Shown here piece by piece: positions 23,821-31,290 of a stretch of DNA of 33,036 nt. Source of the DNA: a virus; IMG/VR virus record IMGVR_UViG_3300048921_000140, positions 1-33,036 of that record; one strand, 5' to 3'. Position numbers and translations under genes: made by a program. Every line of letters begins with the position of its first letter. Position 1 is the first letter of the stretch. The notes beneath the pieces were generated by a model. It had not been told where the DNA came from, searched no databases, and saw only the letters and a list, made by a program, of their open reading frames with translations.

Positions 23821-24112
23821 TCTGTAGTTTCCGGTTCTGCTGGGCTGTTACGGCACGCTGCTCTGTGACCTGACTCATCACAACGTTCTGCTGCTTAACG
23901 GCTGTTACCAGCTCAGTGACGCTTGATGCTAGGCCATCGTTCTTAGAGCGTAGGTCGTTAATCTGATCGTCTTTACTGTTGGCTAGCTTCTCCAGACGCT
24001 GGTTGGTTGCCTCAAGCTGTGAGCTACGGGCGTTCAGCATCCAGAGTGCCAGGCAGATAAGACCGATGACGATAACGGGTGAAAAAGTTTTGATGAGGCT
24101 TAACGGGCTCAT
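23678..24112 (-). CDS. Rz: Rz-like i-spanin
   Basis: 144 residues: one N-terminal membrane helix (about 10-28, SPVIVIGLICLALWML), then long coiled coil (SQLEATNQRLEKLANSKDDQ, QQNRKLQNEIKRYLAADKC) and a Pro-rich C-terminus in the periplasm that contacts Rz1. Start overlaps the endolysin stop as ATGA. Confidence 0.88.
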   Translation of the reverse strand: MSPLSLIKTFSPVIVIGLICLALWMLNARSSQLEATNQRLEKLANSKDDQINDLRSKNDGLASSVTELVTAVKQQNVVMSQVTEQRAVTAQQNRKLQNEIKRYLAADKCAVAPVPPYAADRLRDAAKAAGGVPDSKTATAKPSG

Positions 24113-24534
24113 GTCAGAAATACCTCTCTTTCAGCAGCACGGCGTTTAACGAGTCCGGGCAGCTTCTTACCACCAGCGTTAACCCATTTGCTGAACTCAT
24201 CAACTGCGCCAGCGTAGTCACCAGCATTGAGCTTTTTGATAAGAGTCGATTTAACGAAGTTGCCAGACCCGAGGTTAAACACGAATGACACCAACGCATC
24301 GAATTGCCCCTGGGTGAGCTTTACCTTTACGTTGGTATTAACGGTCAGTTCTGCCACCTGCAAATCTTCACGAAGAAAAGCATCGGCCTGTTCGCCAGTG
24401 ATCACGTCCCCTGCTTTGACTGCGTGGGTATGCCCGTAGCCGATAGTCAGAATGCCAACGCTGTCTTTGTAAGACTTAAGCTCCAGGCCTTCAAAGCGCT
24501 TGATGAGGTTGATGCCGTTATTGCTGACCTTCAT
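24109..24534 (-). CDS. Endolysin, T4-type lysozyme (GH24)
   Basis: 141 residues with the E-x8-D-x5-T catalytic triad: Glu15 (FEG), Asp24 (KDSVG) and Thr30 (LTIGYGHT). Later VKLTQGQFDALVSFVFNLG and FSKWVNAGGKKLPGLVKRRAAER complete the family pattern. It hydrolyses the glycan of peptidoglycan. No signal-anchor at the N-terminus, so release depends on the holin upstream, whose gene overlaps by 17 bases. Confidence 0.93.
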   Translation of the reverse strand: MKVSNNGINLIKRFEGLELKSYKDSVGILTIGYGHTHAVKAGDVITGEQADAFLREDLQVAELTVNTNVKVKLTQGQFDALVSFVFNLGSGNFVKSTLIKKLNAGDYAGAVDEFSKWVNAGGKKLPGLVKRRAAEREVFLT

Positions 24535-24871
24535 TTGTATCCCCTGCCTTTCTGTCTATCCACCCGCGCAGTCTGGCGCTGATGTAGTCATTGCCGACAT
24601 ACCCGATGTAGACCGCGAAGACCTGTGCGGCTGCGTCAGGGATGCTCCAGTTGAATAGCGCTCCGACCACCTGCAGAGTGGGCGCTGCAAAGAACGCCAG
24701 AGCACTGCATGAAACAGCGTCCAGAACGCGCTTACTCCAGGAGCTTTTTGCATAAGCACTACGTAATAGTGAAAACATGCCCGCTACCCCGGCATATCCC
24801 CATTCTGTTTTGTGGGCATACAGCCACAGCAGCACTGTGGCCCAAAAGCCCGGGTCTTTTTCTGGAGGCAT
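24518..24871 (-). CDS. Holin, lambda-family type
   Basis: 117 residues: PEKDPGFWATVLLWLYAH, then three hydrophobic segments (about 24-40, 52-72, 80-97) and the family motif IGYVGNDYI before a basic, polar tail. It accumulates in the inner membrane and opens at a set time to release the endolysin. It is the first lysis gene after the leader with terminator. Confidence 0.85.
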   Translation of the reverse strand: MPPEKDPGFWATVLLWLYAHKTEWGYAGVAGMFSLLRSAYAKSSWSKRVLDAVSCSALAFFAAPTLQVVGALFNWSIPDAAAQVFAVYIGYVGNDYISARLRGWIDRKAGDTNEGQQ

Positions 24872-24979
24872 GCTCTATTCCCGCCACCGGAATGATGGCG
24901 GCTTACTGTCGTTGAAAGAATTGCGCAGCACCACGGCGTCAAAAGTGTGTGGGGGGACTGATTGGTGTGCGCAAAAACG

Positions 24980-25003
24980 AAAAAGGCCGCTCTAAGGCGA
25001 CCT
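24980..25003 (-). terminator. Terminator in the late leader (tR'-like)
   Basis: Minus strand AGGTCGC-CTTAGA-GCGGCCT followed by TTTTT: 7-bp stem with one G-U. It lies 109 bases before the holin start, in the 337-base gap 24872-25208 that holds no other gene on this strand. In lambdoid phages the late promoter transcript stops at such a site unless Q has modified polymerase. Confidence 0.75.
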
Positions 25004-25057
25004 CTTTATGTAGGAACCCTGACGCAATAGCGGTAAACGCCTGACTCGTCAGTCACA

Positions 25058-25087
25058 GGGTGTGTTCTGGTGTAAACTGGTATAAAC
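25058..25087 (-). repeat. Three tandem decamers, candidate Q-binding element
   Basis: Plus-strand decamers GGGTGTGTTC, TGGTGTAAAC and TGGTATAAAC follow each other without gap; the last two agree in nine of ten bases, the first less well (six of ten). They lie upstream of the leader terminator in the region where the late promoter and the Q-binding element are expected. I do not see a clean -35/-10 pair, so the promoter itself is not annotated. Confidence 0.4.
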
Positions 25088-25208
25088 GATCCCCATCTTA
25101 AATGCCTTTTGCAAGCGACAGGATCTGTTCTGATAAAGCTTCTGGCAGCACATTTCTCCATCTGATATGTTTAAATCGCTACAACTAATACATAGCTAAA
25201 GGAGAAAT

Positions 25209-25361
25209 ATGAGCAACAATAACAATCCTTCAGATAACGAAAAGCCTCTACCGGAAAAGCAGCCTACGCCGCCACCGGTTCCACAACCAGATAGGAATCT
25301 TCGCCCGGGCCGAACATTTGTTGGTGATTCTGCGGACGAAATCAGAAAAAAAGATAAGTAA
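25209..25361 (+). CDS. Small Pro-rich protein (50 aa)
   Basis: 50 residues, MSNNNNPSDNEKPLPEK followed by a run of Pro and Gln and a charged C-terminus (GDSADEIRKKDK). Strong ribosome site AAAGGAG four bases before ATG. Disordered, function unknown. It runs on the plus strand against the late operon and its end overlaps the convergent 189-residue gene by 20 bases. The good ribosome site and sensible composition argue for a real gene, although it is short. Confidence 0.55.
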   Translation: MSNNNNPSDNEKPLPEKQPTPPPVPQPDRNLRPGRTFVGDSADEIRKKDK

Positions 25362-25911
25362 GCGCTGAAATGATAAGTGCGCAAAATGGGGTAAGGATTG
25401 TTGCGATCCTTGCCCTTTCCAAAGCCATTCCAACCCTCAAGTTTTCCCTCAAATAACCACGCGCAATCTCTTCGAGCTCAAACAGGCGATAACGCCTCAT
25501 TATATTTAGCTCAGTAGGTTCAGCCTTAAAACCTTTTTCTCTGAAGCGGTCATAATCTCCTTGGTTAAAATTCTTATAGCCAGCATGGTAGAGAGCGCAT
25601 GGAGATGACGTAGCCAGCGCACGCTGTCTAACACTCAATACCCGGACGATTAGATAAGCGGCACATAACGACCAGTACAGAGTGAACACACCAAGACCAG
25701 CAGTTAGAAATTTTTCTGGGCGGTTCTGGGTAAGCAACAAAAAGGATGATCCGATTCCAACTATGAGCAGACTGAGCAACTTTTGCCCACTCTCTTTGTT
25801 AGCAAGATTAGAAAGATGAATTTCCCTAACAGTCTCTTCGCCCTGCTTTTCAAGAAAATTGAGCATGTCATCATCAATATCCAGAAAATGGTCACCAGAC
25901 TCAACGTCCAT
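25342..25911 (-). CDS. Membrane protein of unknown function (moron)
   Basis: 189 residues from the ATG at 25911, chosen because GGTGGA lies 6 bases upstream; an ATG four codons earlier has no ribosome site. Acidic N-terminus (to about 40), membrane helices near 45-60, 68-92 and 166-188, and a 75-residue cytosolic segment with NFNQGDYDRFREKGFKAEP and RYRLFELEEIARGYLREN. No family recognised. It lies between the terminator after Q and the late leader, so it could have its own promoter. Exclusion or signalling at the membrane is possible. Confidence 0.65.
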   Translation of the reverse strand: MDVESGDHFLDIDDDMLNFLEKQGEETVREIHLSNLANKESGQKLLSLLIVGIGSSFLLLTQNRPEKFLTAGLGVFTLYWSLCAAYLIVRVLSVRQRALATSSPCALYHAGYKNFNQGDYDRFREKGFKAEPTELNIMRRYRLFELEEIARGYLRENLRVGMALERARIATILTPFCALIISALTYLFF

Positions 25912-25943
25912 TACATCCACCATACATTGATAAAAGAATGAAC

Positions 25944-25968
25944 AAAAACCCCGCTAGCTGGCGAGGTT
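25944..25968 (-). terminator. Rho-independent terminator after Q
   Basis: Minus strand AACCTCGC-CAGCTA-GCGGGGTT followed by TTT: 8-bp stem with one T-G pair, 37 bases after the Q stop codon. It would end the Q transcript and insulate the membrane-protein gene downstream. Confidence 0.8.
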
Positions 25969-26005
25969 CTCAAAGTTAAGGAGCGTTGCGTTGTTACGAC
26001 CCTTA

Positions 26006-26434
26006 TCAGATTACTAAGGAAAATGCGGACCGCGTGAGAGGTTTTTTCAATATTTTTTTCGGGGTCAGTTCGGCATCCATATCCAGCCGAACATCAAGCA
26101 TCGCCAGACAGCCTTCAATGAACCCCTCAGCCATCTGAATTTCAATTCTCACTATCTTCTCGTCGCGCTTAGCCTGCTTTGCCAGGGTGCGCTTTGAGAT
26201 GTTGAAGAAGTAATGCAGCACAATGATCGCATGCTCATCCGGGCGCTTTTCTTTAAGCCGTGCCAGACAGCCCTCAATAATTAACCCGTCATTGTCGCTG
26301 CAGGTGAGCGTTAATTTTGAATCTTGCGACAGCAAACCTTTAAAGCCCGCCGCTATCGATGAGTAATCCACACCGCTGCTGTCCGATTTTGCCCAGCCCG
26401 CCCAACGCTCCAATACCTGTGACATGTCACGCAT
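26006..26434 (-). CDS. Late antiterminator Q-like protein
   Basis: 142 residues from the ATG at 26434 with AGAGGA 7 bases upstream; a GTG six codons earlier coincides with that ribosome site. MRDMSQVLERWAGWAKSDSS is the classic start of the phage 82-type antitermination Q family, and the central CLARLKEKRPDEHAIIVLHYF...SKRTLAKQ is a helix-turn-helix-like core seen in this family. It should bind DNA near the late promoter, load on polymerase and read through terminators in the lysis, packaging and tail genes. Confidence 0.87.
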   Translation of the reverse strand: MRDMSQVLERWAGWAKSDSSGVDYSSIAAGFKGLLSQDSKLTLTCSDNDGLIIEGCLARLKEKRPDEHAIIVLHYFFNISKRTLAKQAKRDEKIVRIEIQMAEGFIEGCLAMLDVRLDMDAELTPKKILKKPLTRSAFSLVI

Positions 26435-26455
26435 ATTTAATCCTCTCCACACACT

Positions 26456-27472
26456 TTATTTTTTGTCTGTCCCGATAACGCCGACTGCAATCGCGAAATC
26501 CAGGAACCTGAAGAGCAGCTCAACCTGACTGCCGTATTTTGTTTCAAACGCTTTCATATCCCGGTGCAGTTCATCGTGATGCGCCCTGCAAAGCGGTATC
26601 ACGAATAAATCATGGGCCTTTGTCCCCATTCCCCCCTGACCGTGTCCGATGATGTGATGAGGATCGTCCGCCTGACTACCGCAACATGCGCAGCTCTGCG
26701 ACTTTACCCATCGTGTGTATTTCTCACTTTCCCAGCGCTTACGCTTAGGCCGCTTCATGAAGGACTCTGGTGATTCTGGGTCGGCATGAAGGCTGATTAT
26801 CTTTTTGACGACCTGTGCAGCGTCCTGAATCACCTCGCGGGCCGGACGCGCCGGAACAATTCTGGCCTCTTTGAGTTCGCCAGCCTGTATGAGCTCTTTT
26901 GGCATGCGCAGAACGCGCCGGGCCGGTGCCTCCGGTATGAGATCAATCAGGTCATTCAATGAGGCCCACCAACACAGTTCCGGTAATGTCAGCTGGTGGT
27001 CACCGCTGAGCGCCATCTGGCTGCATGCAGCCCTGATTATCCAGAGAGCGGTATTGCCTTTGGCGATATTCTCCAGGCTACCGGGTGCGCCGTTTTCCCT
27101 GAATTCATTATCGTGGGTATAGCAAAGGGACACCAGGCCGTTTTCGATTTCTGACACTGTAAATTCATGGTGATGCCACACTCCCAGCTGCTCCCACTGG
27201 CAGCACCCGAAGGACTGGACGAAGGATGCCAGCGCATTCGGTCCACCAGCGGCCTTTATCACGCGTTCGTGACTGAAGAAGGGAATCAGTGAGGGCTCAT
27301 CAAGTAAGGGCTGTGTCCCATCATTCAGGCGGCCTGATGGCAGGTCTGCCATATCCATTGTCGGTGTGCTGACCACCACCCTGCCCTTAAACAGCTTCAA
27401 CAGGTCTGGTCCTGGCTTCAGCAATACAATCCCGGTGCGAGGTGCTACCTCTGGCGTAAGTAATGCTCTCAC
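26456..27472 (-). CDS. DUF968 HNH-type protein
   Basis: 338 residues from a GTG at 27472, seven bases after the KilA-N stop with GAGG before it; family members begin RALLTPEVAPRTGIVLLKPG exactly there, while an in-frame ATG upstream overlaps the previous gene by 71 bases. The C-terminal part is an HNH/zinc domain: C261-x-C-C264, H272-H273 (DDPHHIIGHGQGG), C295-x2-H298-H299. DUF968 proteins sit before Q in lambdoid phages and probably act as structure- or recombination-related nucleases in place of Nin functions. Confidence 0.88.
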   Translation of the reverse strand: MRALLTPEVAPRTGIVLLKPGPDLLKLFKGRVVVSTPTMDMADLPSGRLNDGTQPLLDEPSLIPFFSHERVIKAAGGPNALASFVQSFGCCQWEQLGVWHHHEFTVSEIENGLVSLCYTHDNEFRENGAPGSLENIAKGNTALWIIRAACSQMALSGDHQLTLPELCWWASLNDLIDLIPEAPARRVLRMPKELIQAGELKEARIVPARPAREVIQDAAQVVKKIISLHADPESPESFMKRPKRKRWESEKYTRWVKSQSCACCGSQADDPHHIIGHGQGGMGTKAHDLFVIPLCRAHHDELHRDMKAFETKYGSQVELLFRFLDFAIAVGVIGTDKK

Positions 27473-27479
27473 AGTCACC

Positions 27480-28259
27480 TCAATGCACGGTGTCGAGCAG
27501 GCGGAGAAGCTCGGCAAATTTTGATTCGAAGAAATGAGGCTGAGTTTCACGCGGATTAGCCGGGCTGGTGATGTTCTTCCCGTACATGCAGCCTTTAGAC
27601 GTCAGTGACCAAAATAGCTTCACACCATCGGTGCCTGACCGGCTGGCTCTACTTTTATGTTCAACGATCCCCAGCTTCTCAAGCTGACGATAGGCCTGGC
27701 TCGAATTCATTCGAATACTGTTGGCCTTAAGAAGCGCACTCAGTGAGAGCGTGGGACGGCTTGACCCGTCTTGTGCGTCAATGGGTGCATCAATAGCATA
27801 CGCAGGCATCATGTTGGGGATACCGTAATGCTGTTGAATCTTCTGATATGCGCCAAGCTTTGAGGAATTTGAAAAGTTCAGCATTCGGGAGGCTGATTCA
27901 AGCAGGATGATACTGGCCTGCACTTCTTCTGGCATTGAAACTACGGGGGGCTTTGATGCCAGAGAATCGTACGTGCGGATTACTTTTAAACTGAATTCGG
28001 CGCTGATCCACATCGCATATGAGTAGACCAGCTCTTTGCATACGAACGTGCCTTGGTTCATTCCTCCCTTAATTACCGATACAGGAATTCCTGTATCGCT
28101 CAGAAGCTGAACGAGTTCATTGGTCTGTTGAAGGTTACGCCACAAGGAAGGTTCATATCTGCGTTCGCCGCCTGCTGCACGATGAAGATCGTTAAGGCAA
28201 TAACGGCCGGAGTTGTCCTGACGAACGGAAACCCCATCAATCACTAAAAGCTGATTCAT
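27480..28259 (-). CDS. KilA-N domain protein
   Basis: 259 residues from the ATG at 28259, with GTGTGTGGAGA just upstream; the longer in-frame start adds 29 residues without a ribosome site. Residues 1-103 are a KilA-N DNA-binding domain (RYCLNDLHRAAGGERRYEPS, LVYSYAMWISAEFSLKVIRT). The C-terminal half holds a winged-helix-like segment (LSALLKANSIRMNSSQAYRQ, LEKLGIV). Such proteins act as antirepressors or regulators in the delayed-early region. It starts the run KilA-N, DUF968, Q. Confidence 0.85.
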   Translation of the reverse strand: MNQLLVIDGVSVRQDNSGRYCLNDLHRAAGGERRYEPSLWRNLQQTNELVQLLSDTGIPVSVIKGGMNQGTFVCKELVYSYAMWISAEFSLKVIRTYDSLASKPPVVSMPEEVQASIILLESASRMLNFSNSSKLGAYQKIQQHYGIPNMMPAYAIDAPIDAQDGSSRPTLSLSALLKANSIRMNSSQAYRQLEKLGIVEHKSRASRSGTDGVKLFWSLTSKGCMYGKNITSPANPRETQPHFFESKFAELLRLLDTVH

Positions 28260-28280
28260 GCTTTCTTCTCCACACACTGC

Positions 28281-28310
28281 TTTATAATGGTCCCGCCCCA
28301 TCATCTGCAA
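28281..28310 (-). promoter_or_regulatory. Candidate promoter for KilA-N/DUF968/Q
   Basis: Minus strand TTGCAG, 18 bases, TATAAA, ending 21 bases before the KilA-N ATG. Because the plus-strand insertion at 28562-29752 and its terminator cut this block off from the early transcript, a local promoter would be needed. Confidence 0.4.
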
Positions 28311-28364
28311 ATGAACGGGACCAACCTTTATCAGCACAGACTGCAATTCTATCCTGACATTTCC

Positions 28365-28396
28365 AATATAATGGTTTTTACTGGATATGTAACCAG
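28365..28396 (-). promoter_or_regulatory. Second promoter candidate with CTGG-N8-CCAG operator
   Basis: Minus strand TTACAT, 16 bases, TATATT; the -35 lies inside the inverted repeat CTGG-ATATGTAA-CCAG (28381-28396). The spacing of half-sites is that of LexA boxes but the half-site is CTGG, so a phage regulator or weak LexA binding are both possible. Both elements lie in the AT-rich 302-base gap between the divergent KilA-N and CoiA-like genes. Confidence 0.3.
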
Positions 28397-28561
28397 CAAG
28401 TTTACATTTAATATTAGATAATTAGTCCTTGCTTATGGAACAATGGATAAGTAAATATCAATTGATAAAAAAACTTGCTCAAAAATTCAATTGGGCCAAA
28501 GTTAAGCGACAAAAACTGATAACGTAACGCAACAACCCTAGCCACATTGGAGTTACAACCT

Positions 28562-29752
28562 ATGACAGATACTGCCTACTCCCTTGAACTAAAGAAAGAA
28601 GTAGATGCAGAGCAATATATCGAACTTTTAGATATAGATGACTCAAGAATACATGAATTCGCACATGGCGATATCATATGCCCTATCTGTGAAGCTAACG
28701 GTGGCACATATGTAAGAGCTTCAAAAACAGGCACTCATCATAAAAAAGCTCATTTTAGATTCACTAAAGCTGGTGAGGAAAGTGCTCATCATCCTTCATG
28801 CGATTTTTATGGCGACAGACTGTCCACTGAAATTAGCGGTTATCTAATCCCATTCACTACAGATAGAACAAAGATAACCAGGGTCATCAGAAAAATGGTT
28901 TGTGCAGCTTTGCAGGCTGGAATCATTTCTCAGGAATCCATGAGGCTTATGCGTCAATGGTTTTTTGAAAAAAGAGTTAACTCAACATTCTCCGTAACAA
29001 TATCTGAGGAGGAAATTAGCTGGCTGAGTTCTATAATTAGCCTGAATGGTTACTATAATTTAAACCTTAGAAATGAAATAATACCATTCAAACCAGTACA
29101 AGCCACCATTACTGGCTTTTCTTGGAGAGAAGCGATTCTTAGAGAAGCTGTCAGAATTCATCAGCCTACTTTAAAAGCTCTTCACGACCTTGAACTATGG
29201 CCAGCGAGAATCTATGAGCTTGAAAAGTTTATAAATAGCCCTAGACCAAAAATTATAATTGATCCTGCTCTCCTAGAAAATGAATACAAGAAAACACTGC
29301 AATTGACAAATTTTATAATTTCTAATCTTGCAGAGTTCAAATCAGACTCTGTAAGACAACGAGCCCATAATGAAGAGAAACTCCTTGCTTTTTCAGCGCT
29401 CATACTATTTGTATCTGACTGGGAAATCGATGGAGCTATTGAAAAAATCGCTAAGATTTCAAACATTGAAAATGTTAATGACATGTTGGCTGGTAATTTT
29501 ATAGGATTGAATCCCTATCTGAAATTTTCCCTAGCAGACACAGCAAAAAAAATACAAGATCATGCCGATATACCTATAAATAAAATTGAATTATGGGAAA
29601 TAGAAAGCTTGATGCGCAACTCATACACTAAATTCCTATCAAATTCCAGCGAGAACCATCCTCCGCTAGGCCCCGATATTCACATTAGTAAACATCTTGA
29701 AGCAGAAGCATTTGAGAAAAGGGTTCAAAATATGATTGATGGGAAATTTTAA
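28562..29752 (+). CDS. Protein with CoiA-like zinc N-terminus (inserted gene)
   Basis: 396 residues from the ATG at 28562, with GGAG 9 bases upstream. Residues 37-82 carry C40-x2-C43, H59-H60, H64 and H76-H77-x2-C80 in the order seen in the N-terminal zinc-finger part of CoiA-like proteins (DIICPICEANGG, AHFRF, HHPSCDFYG). The remainder is mostly helical without recognised domain; I do not see an obvious PD-(D/E)XK nuclease core. AT-rich, opposite to all neighbours and followed by its own terminator, it splits the early region. This is typical of a defence or conversion cargo gene. What it binds is unknown; a nucleic-acid role is suggested by the zinc module only. Confidence 0.65.
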   Translation: MTDTAYSLELKKEVDAEQYIELLDIDDSRIHEFAHGDIICPICEANGGTYVRASKTGTHHKKAHFRFTKAGEESAHHPSCDFYGDRLSTEISGYLIPFTTDRTKITRVIRKMVCAALQAGIISQESMRLMRQWFFEKRVNSTFSVTISEEEISWLSSIISLNGYYNLNLRNEIIPFKPVQATITGFSWREAILREAVRIHQPTLKALHDLELWPARIYELEKFINSPRPKIIIDPALLENEYKKTLQLTNFIISNLAEFKSDSVRQRAHNEEKLLAFSALILFVSDWEIDGAIEKIAKISNIENVNDMLAGNFIGLNPYLKFSLADTAKKIQDHADIPINKIELWEIESLMRNSYTKFLSNSSENHPPLGPDIHISKHLEAEAFEKRVQNMIDGKF

Positions 29753-29785
29753 ACCCAATAAAAAAACCCATTCGGAATTAGATAA

Positions 29786-29818
29786 CAAGGATAAGTTTAT
29801 AATTACACTTATCCTTTT
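29786..29818 (+). terminator. Bidirectional terminator after the inserted gene
   Basis: Perfect 10-bp inverted repeat AAGGATAAGT / ACTTATCCTT with a 10-base loop, followed by TT on the plus strand and preceded by CAA. It lies 33 bases after the plus-strand stop and 45 bases after the end of the convergent ParB-like gene, so it may stop both. Confidence 0.7.
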
Positions 29819-29863
29819 ACCATTACCTGAACCATCTAAGATATTTGCAAATAAGAATGTATG

Positions 29864-31171
29864 TTATTCAGCACGCATCTGAATTTTCGCAAATTCTTGC
29901 CGCAGCATTCGGATATTATACCAGCAATCACGGTCAGTCTGCTCCACCAGCCCAATGAACTCCTGAACCGTGCATGGCCTGTCCTGGCGAATCTCTGACA
30001 ATACCGCTGAGAATCGCATCAGTTGCTCCGTTGCCACCTCTGAATCATCGTGCTGCTCTGACAGCCACAGCTTCAGTTCAAGATCGTCATGATGCTCTTT
30101 GATGAGGCGCACCGCTTTAGCAATGGTCTCTGCCGGAACTGTCACACAGGTAGGGTTCTCAACGGAGTCGGCCGCCCAGGTATGCGCGTACTTTGATTCG
30201 CTGTAGGTGTACTCAGCTTTCATTTTGAACGCGGCAATAACGCACGCCCACGCTTCAACACCGCTTTGCTCAAGGATTTCGTGCTTCAGCAATGGCAGGT
30301 CATCACCGTCCTCTGCCTTATCTGCTGCCGGTTGTTTGCTTACTGATTGAGTCACACCGTAGTGCTCTTTGGCGATCAGGATAATATCCATCAGCTCAGC
30401 GGCCTGCAGGTCAGTTTCAAACGTCAGCGTAATGCGTGCGCCTTCATCGCTCTGCTCTGTCTGAGAATGTTTAGCAATCAGTTCTGCAAGCTTACGTGCC
30501 TGGGCAGCACTGAACTGCGGCATAGCATCGGTCTTTGTCAGTTTCTTCTTCCCTGCTGCTTTCGCCTTCTGCATCTGCTCCTGAGCAACGGATGAGGCTT
30601 TAACGCCATGTTCGCGCTGCAGGGCTACTGCTGTGGTTGCGGCCACTTCGCCGGACTTCACCATCTCAATCAGAGGCTCGCCCACGGTCAGCAGCTGCAG
30701 GTGTTGCTCAACGTCGGTGATCGACCGCTTCACCTTGGCGGCGATCTCGGCTGGCTCTAAGCCCTGGTTAACAAGGCGCTGATAGGCTGCTGCACGTTCC
30801 AGCGGCAACAGGGCGCGACCCTGACTACTGGTGACCATGAATGCCACGCTGTCCGCTTCACTACCCACGAAATCCTTACATTCAAGGCGCAGCGTGTAGC
30901 CCGCTTCCTGAGCCAGCTTCGCACCGTAATAACGGTGATGGCCATCGATGATCTTAATGCCCTTTTCGGTGACCTTAACAGCCAGCGGAGGCACATGTTC
31001 ACCAGCGATAAAGGCGTCGCGGAATTCCTCGACATGGGTCTGATCGATATCACGGATGTTGTAATTAGTTTCAACATACAGCTCATCAACGCCCAGCAGG
31101 TAGGTTTTGCGGGTAGTGATATCGGTGTCGCTGTTTTTCTTGTCGTCGTAAATGCGCGCTAAAGTACTCAT
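29864..31171 (-). CDS. ParB-like protein
   Basis: 435 residues from the ATG at 31171, which overlaps the stop of the 40-residue gene as ATGA. N-terminal ParB/Srx-type domain with a DGHHRYYGA box (76-84; the GERR region of ParB), followed by a helix-turn-helix part (PAEIAAKVKRSITDVEQHL) and a long C-terminal region of unknown fold. No ParA gene is near, so it is not a classical partition pair; such ParB-like proteins in phage early regions may bind DNA or act as nucleases. It follows the replication gene in the same operon. Confidence 0.82.
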   Translation of the reverse strand: MSTLARIYDDKKNSDTDITTRKTYLLGVDELYVETNYNIRDIDQTHVEEFRDAFIAGEHVPPLAVKVTEKGIKIIDGHHRYYGAKLAQEAGYTLRLECKDFVGSEADSVAFMVTSSQGRALLPLERAAAYQRLVNQGLEPAEIAAKVKRSITDVEQHLQLLTVGEPLIEMVKSGEVAATTAVALQREHGVKASSVAQEQMQKAKAAGKKKLTKTDAMPQFSAAQARKLAELIAKHSQTEQSDEGARITLTFETDLQAAELMDIILIAKEHYGVTQSVSKQPAADKAEDGDDLPLLKHEILEQSGVEAWACVIAAFKMKAEYTYSESKYAHTWAADSVENPTCVTVPAETIAKAVRLIKEHHDDLELKLWLSEQHDDSEVATEQLMRFSAVLSEIRQDRPCTVQEFIGLVEQTDRDCWYNIRMLRQEFAKIQMRAE

Positions 31172-31290
31172 ACTGTGGTCAGCTCCCATGTCAGGACAAA
31201 AATCAGGGCGGCAATCATCACCGCTGCGGTGCGGATGGCCTGGTAGAAAATCTCATTGAGTTGGTAGTGGCTCTTCAGGTGCGCTTTCAT
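31168..31290 (-). CDS. 40-residue single-helix membrane protein
   Basis: MKAHLKSHYQLNEIFYQ, then a hydrophobic helix (about 20-36, TAAVMIAALIFVLTW) and a short tail. GAGG lies 7 bases upstream. Its ATG overlaps the PerC-like stop and its TGA overlaps the ParB-like ATG, both as ATGA, which strongly argues for a real translated gene between them. Function unknown. Confidence 0.65.
   Translation of the reverse strand: MKAHLKSHYQLNEIFYQAIRTAAVMIAALIFVLTWELTTV

Noticed and set aside
25118-25128. LexA-like palindrome ACAG-GAT-CTGT
   Set aside because: Half-sites are in the inverse order and spacing for LexA.
27473-27550. ATG start upstream for DUF968 gene
   Set aside because: Extends into the KilA-N gene and precedes the usual family N-terminus.
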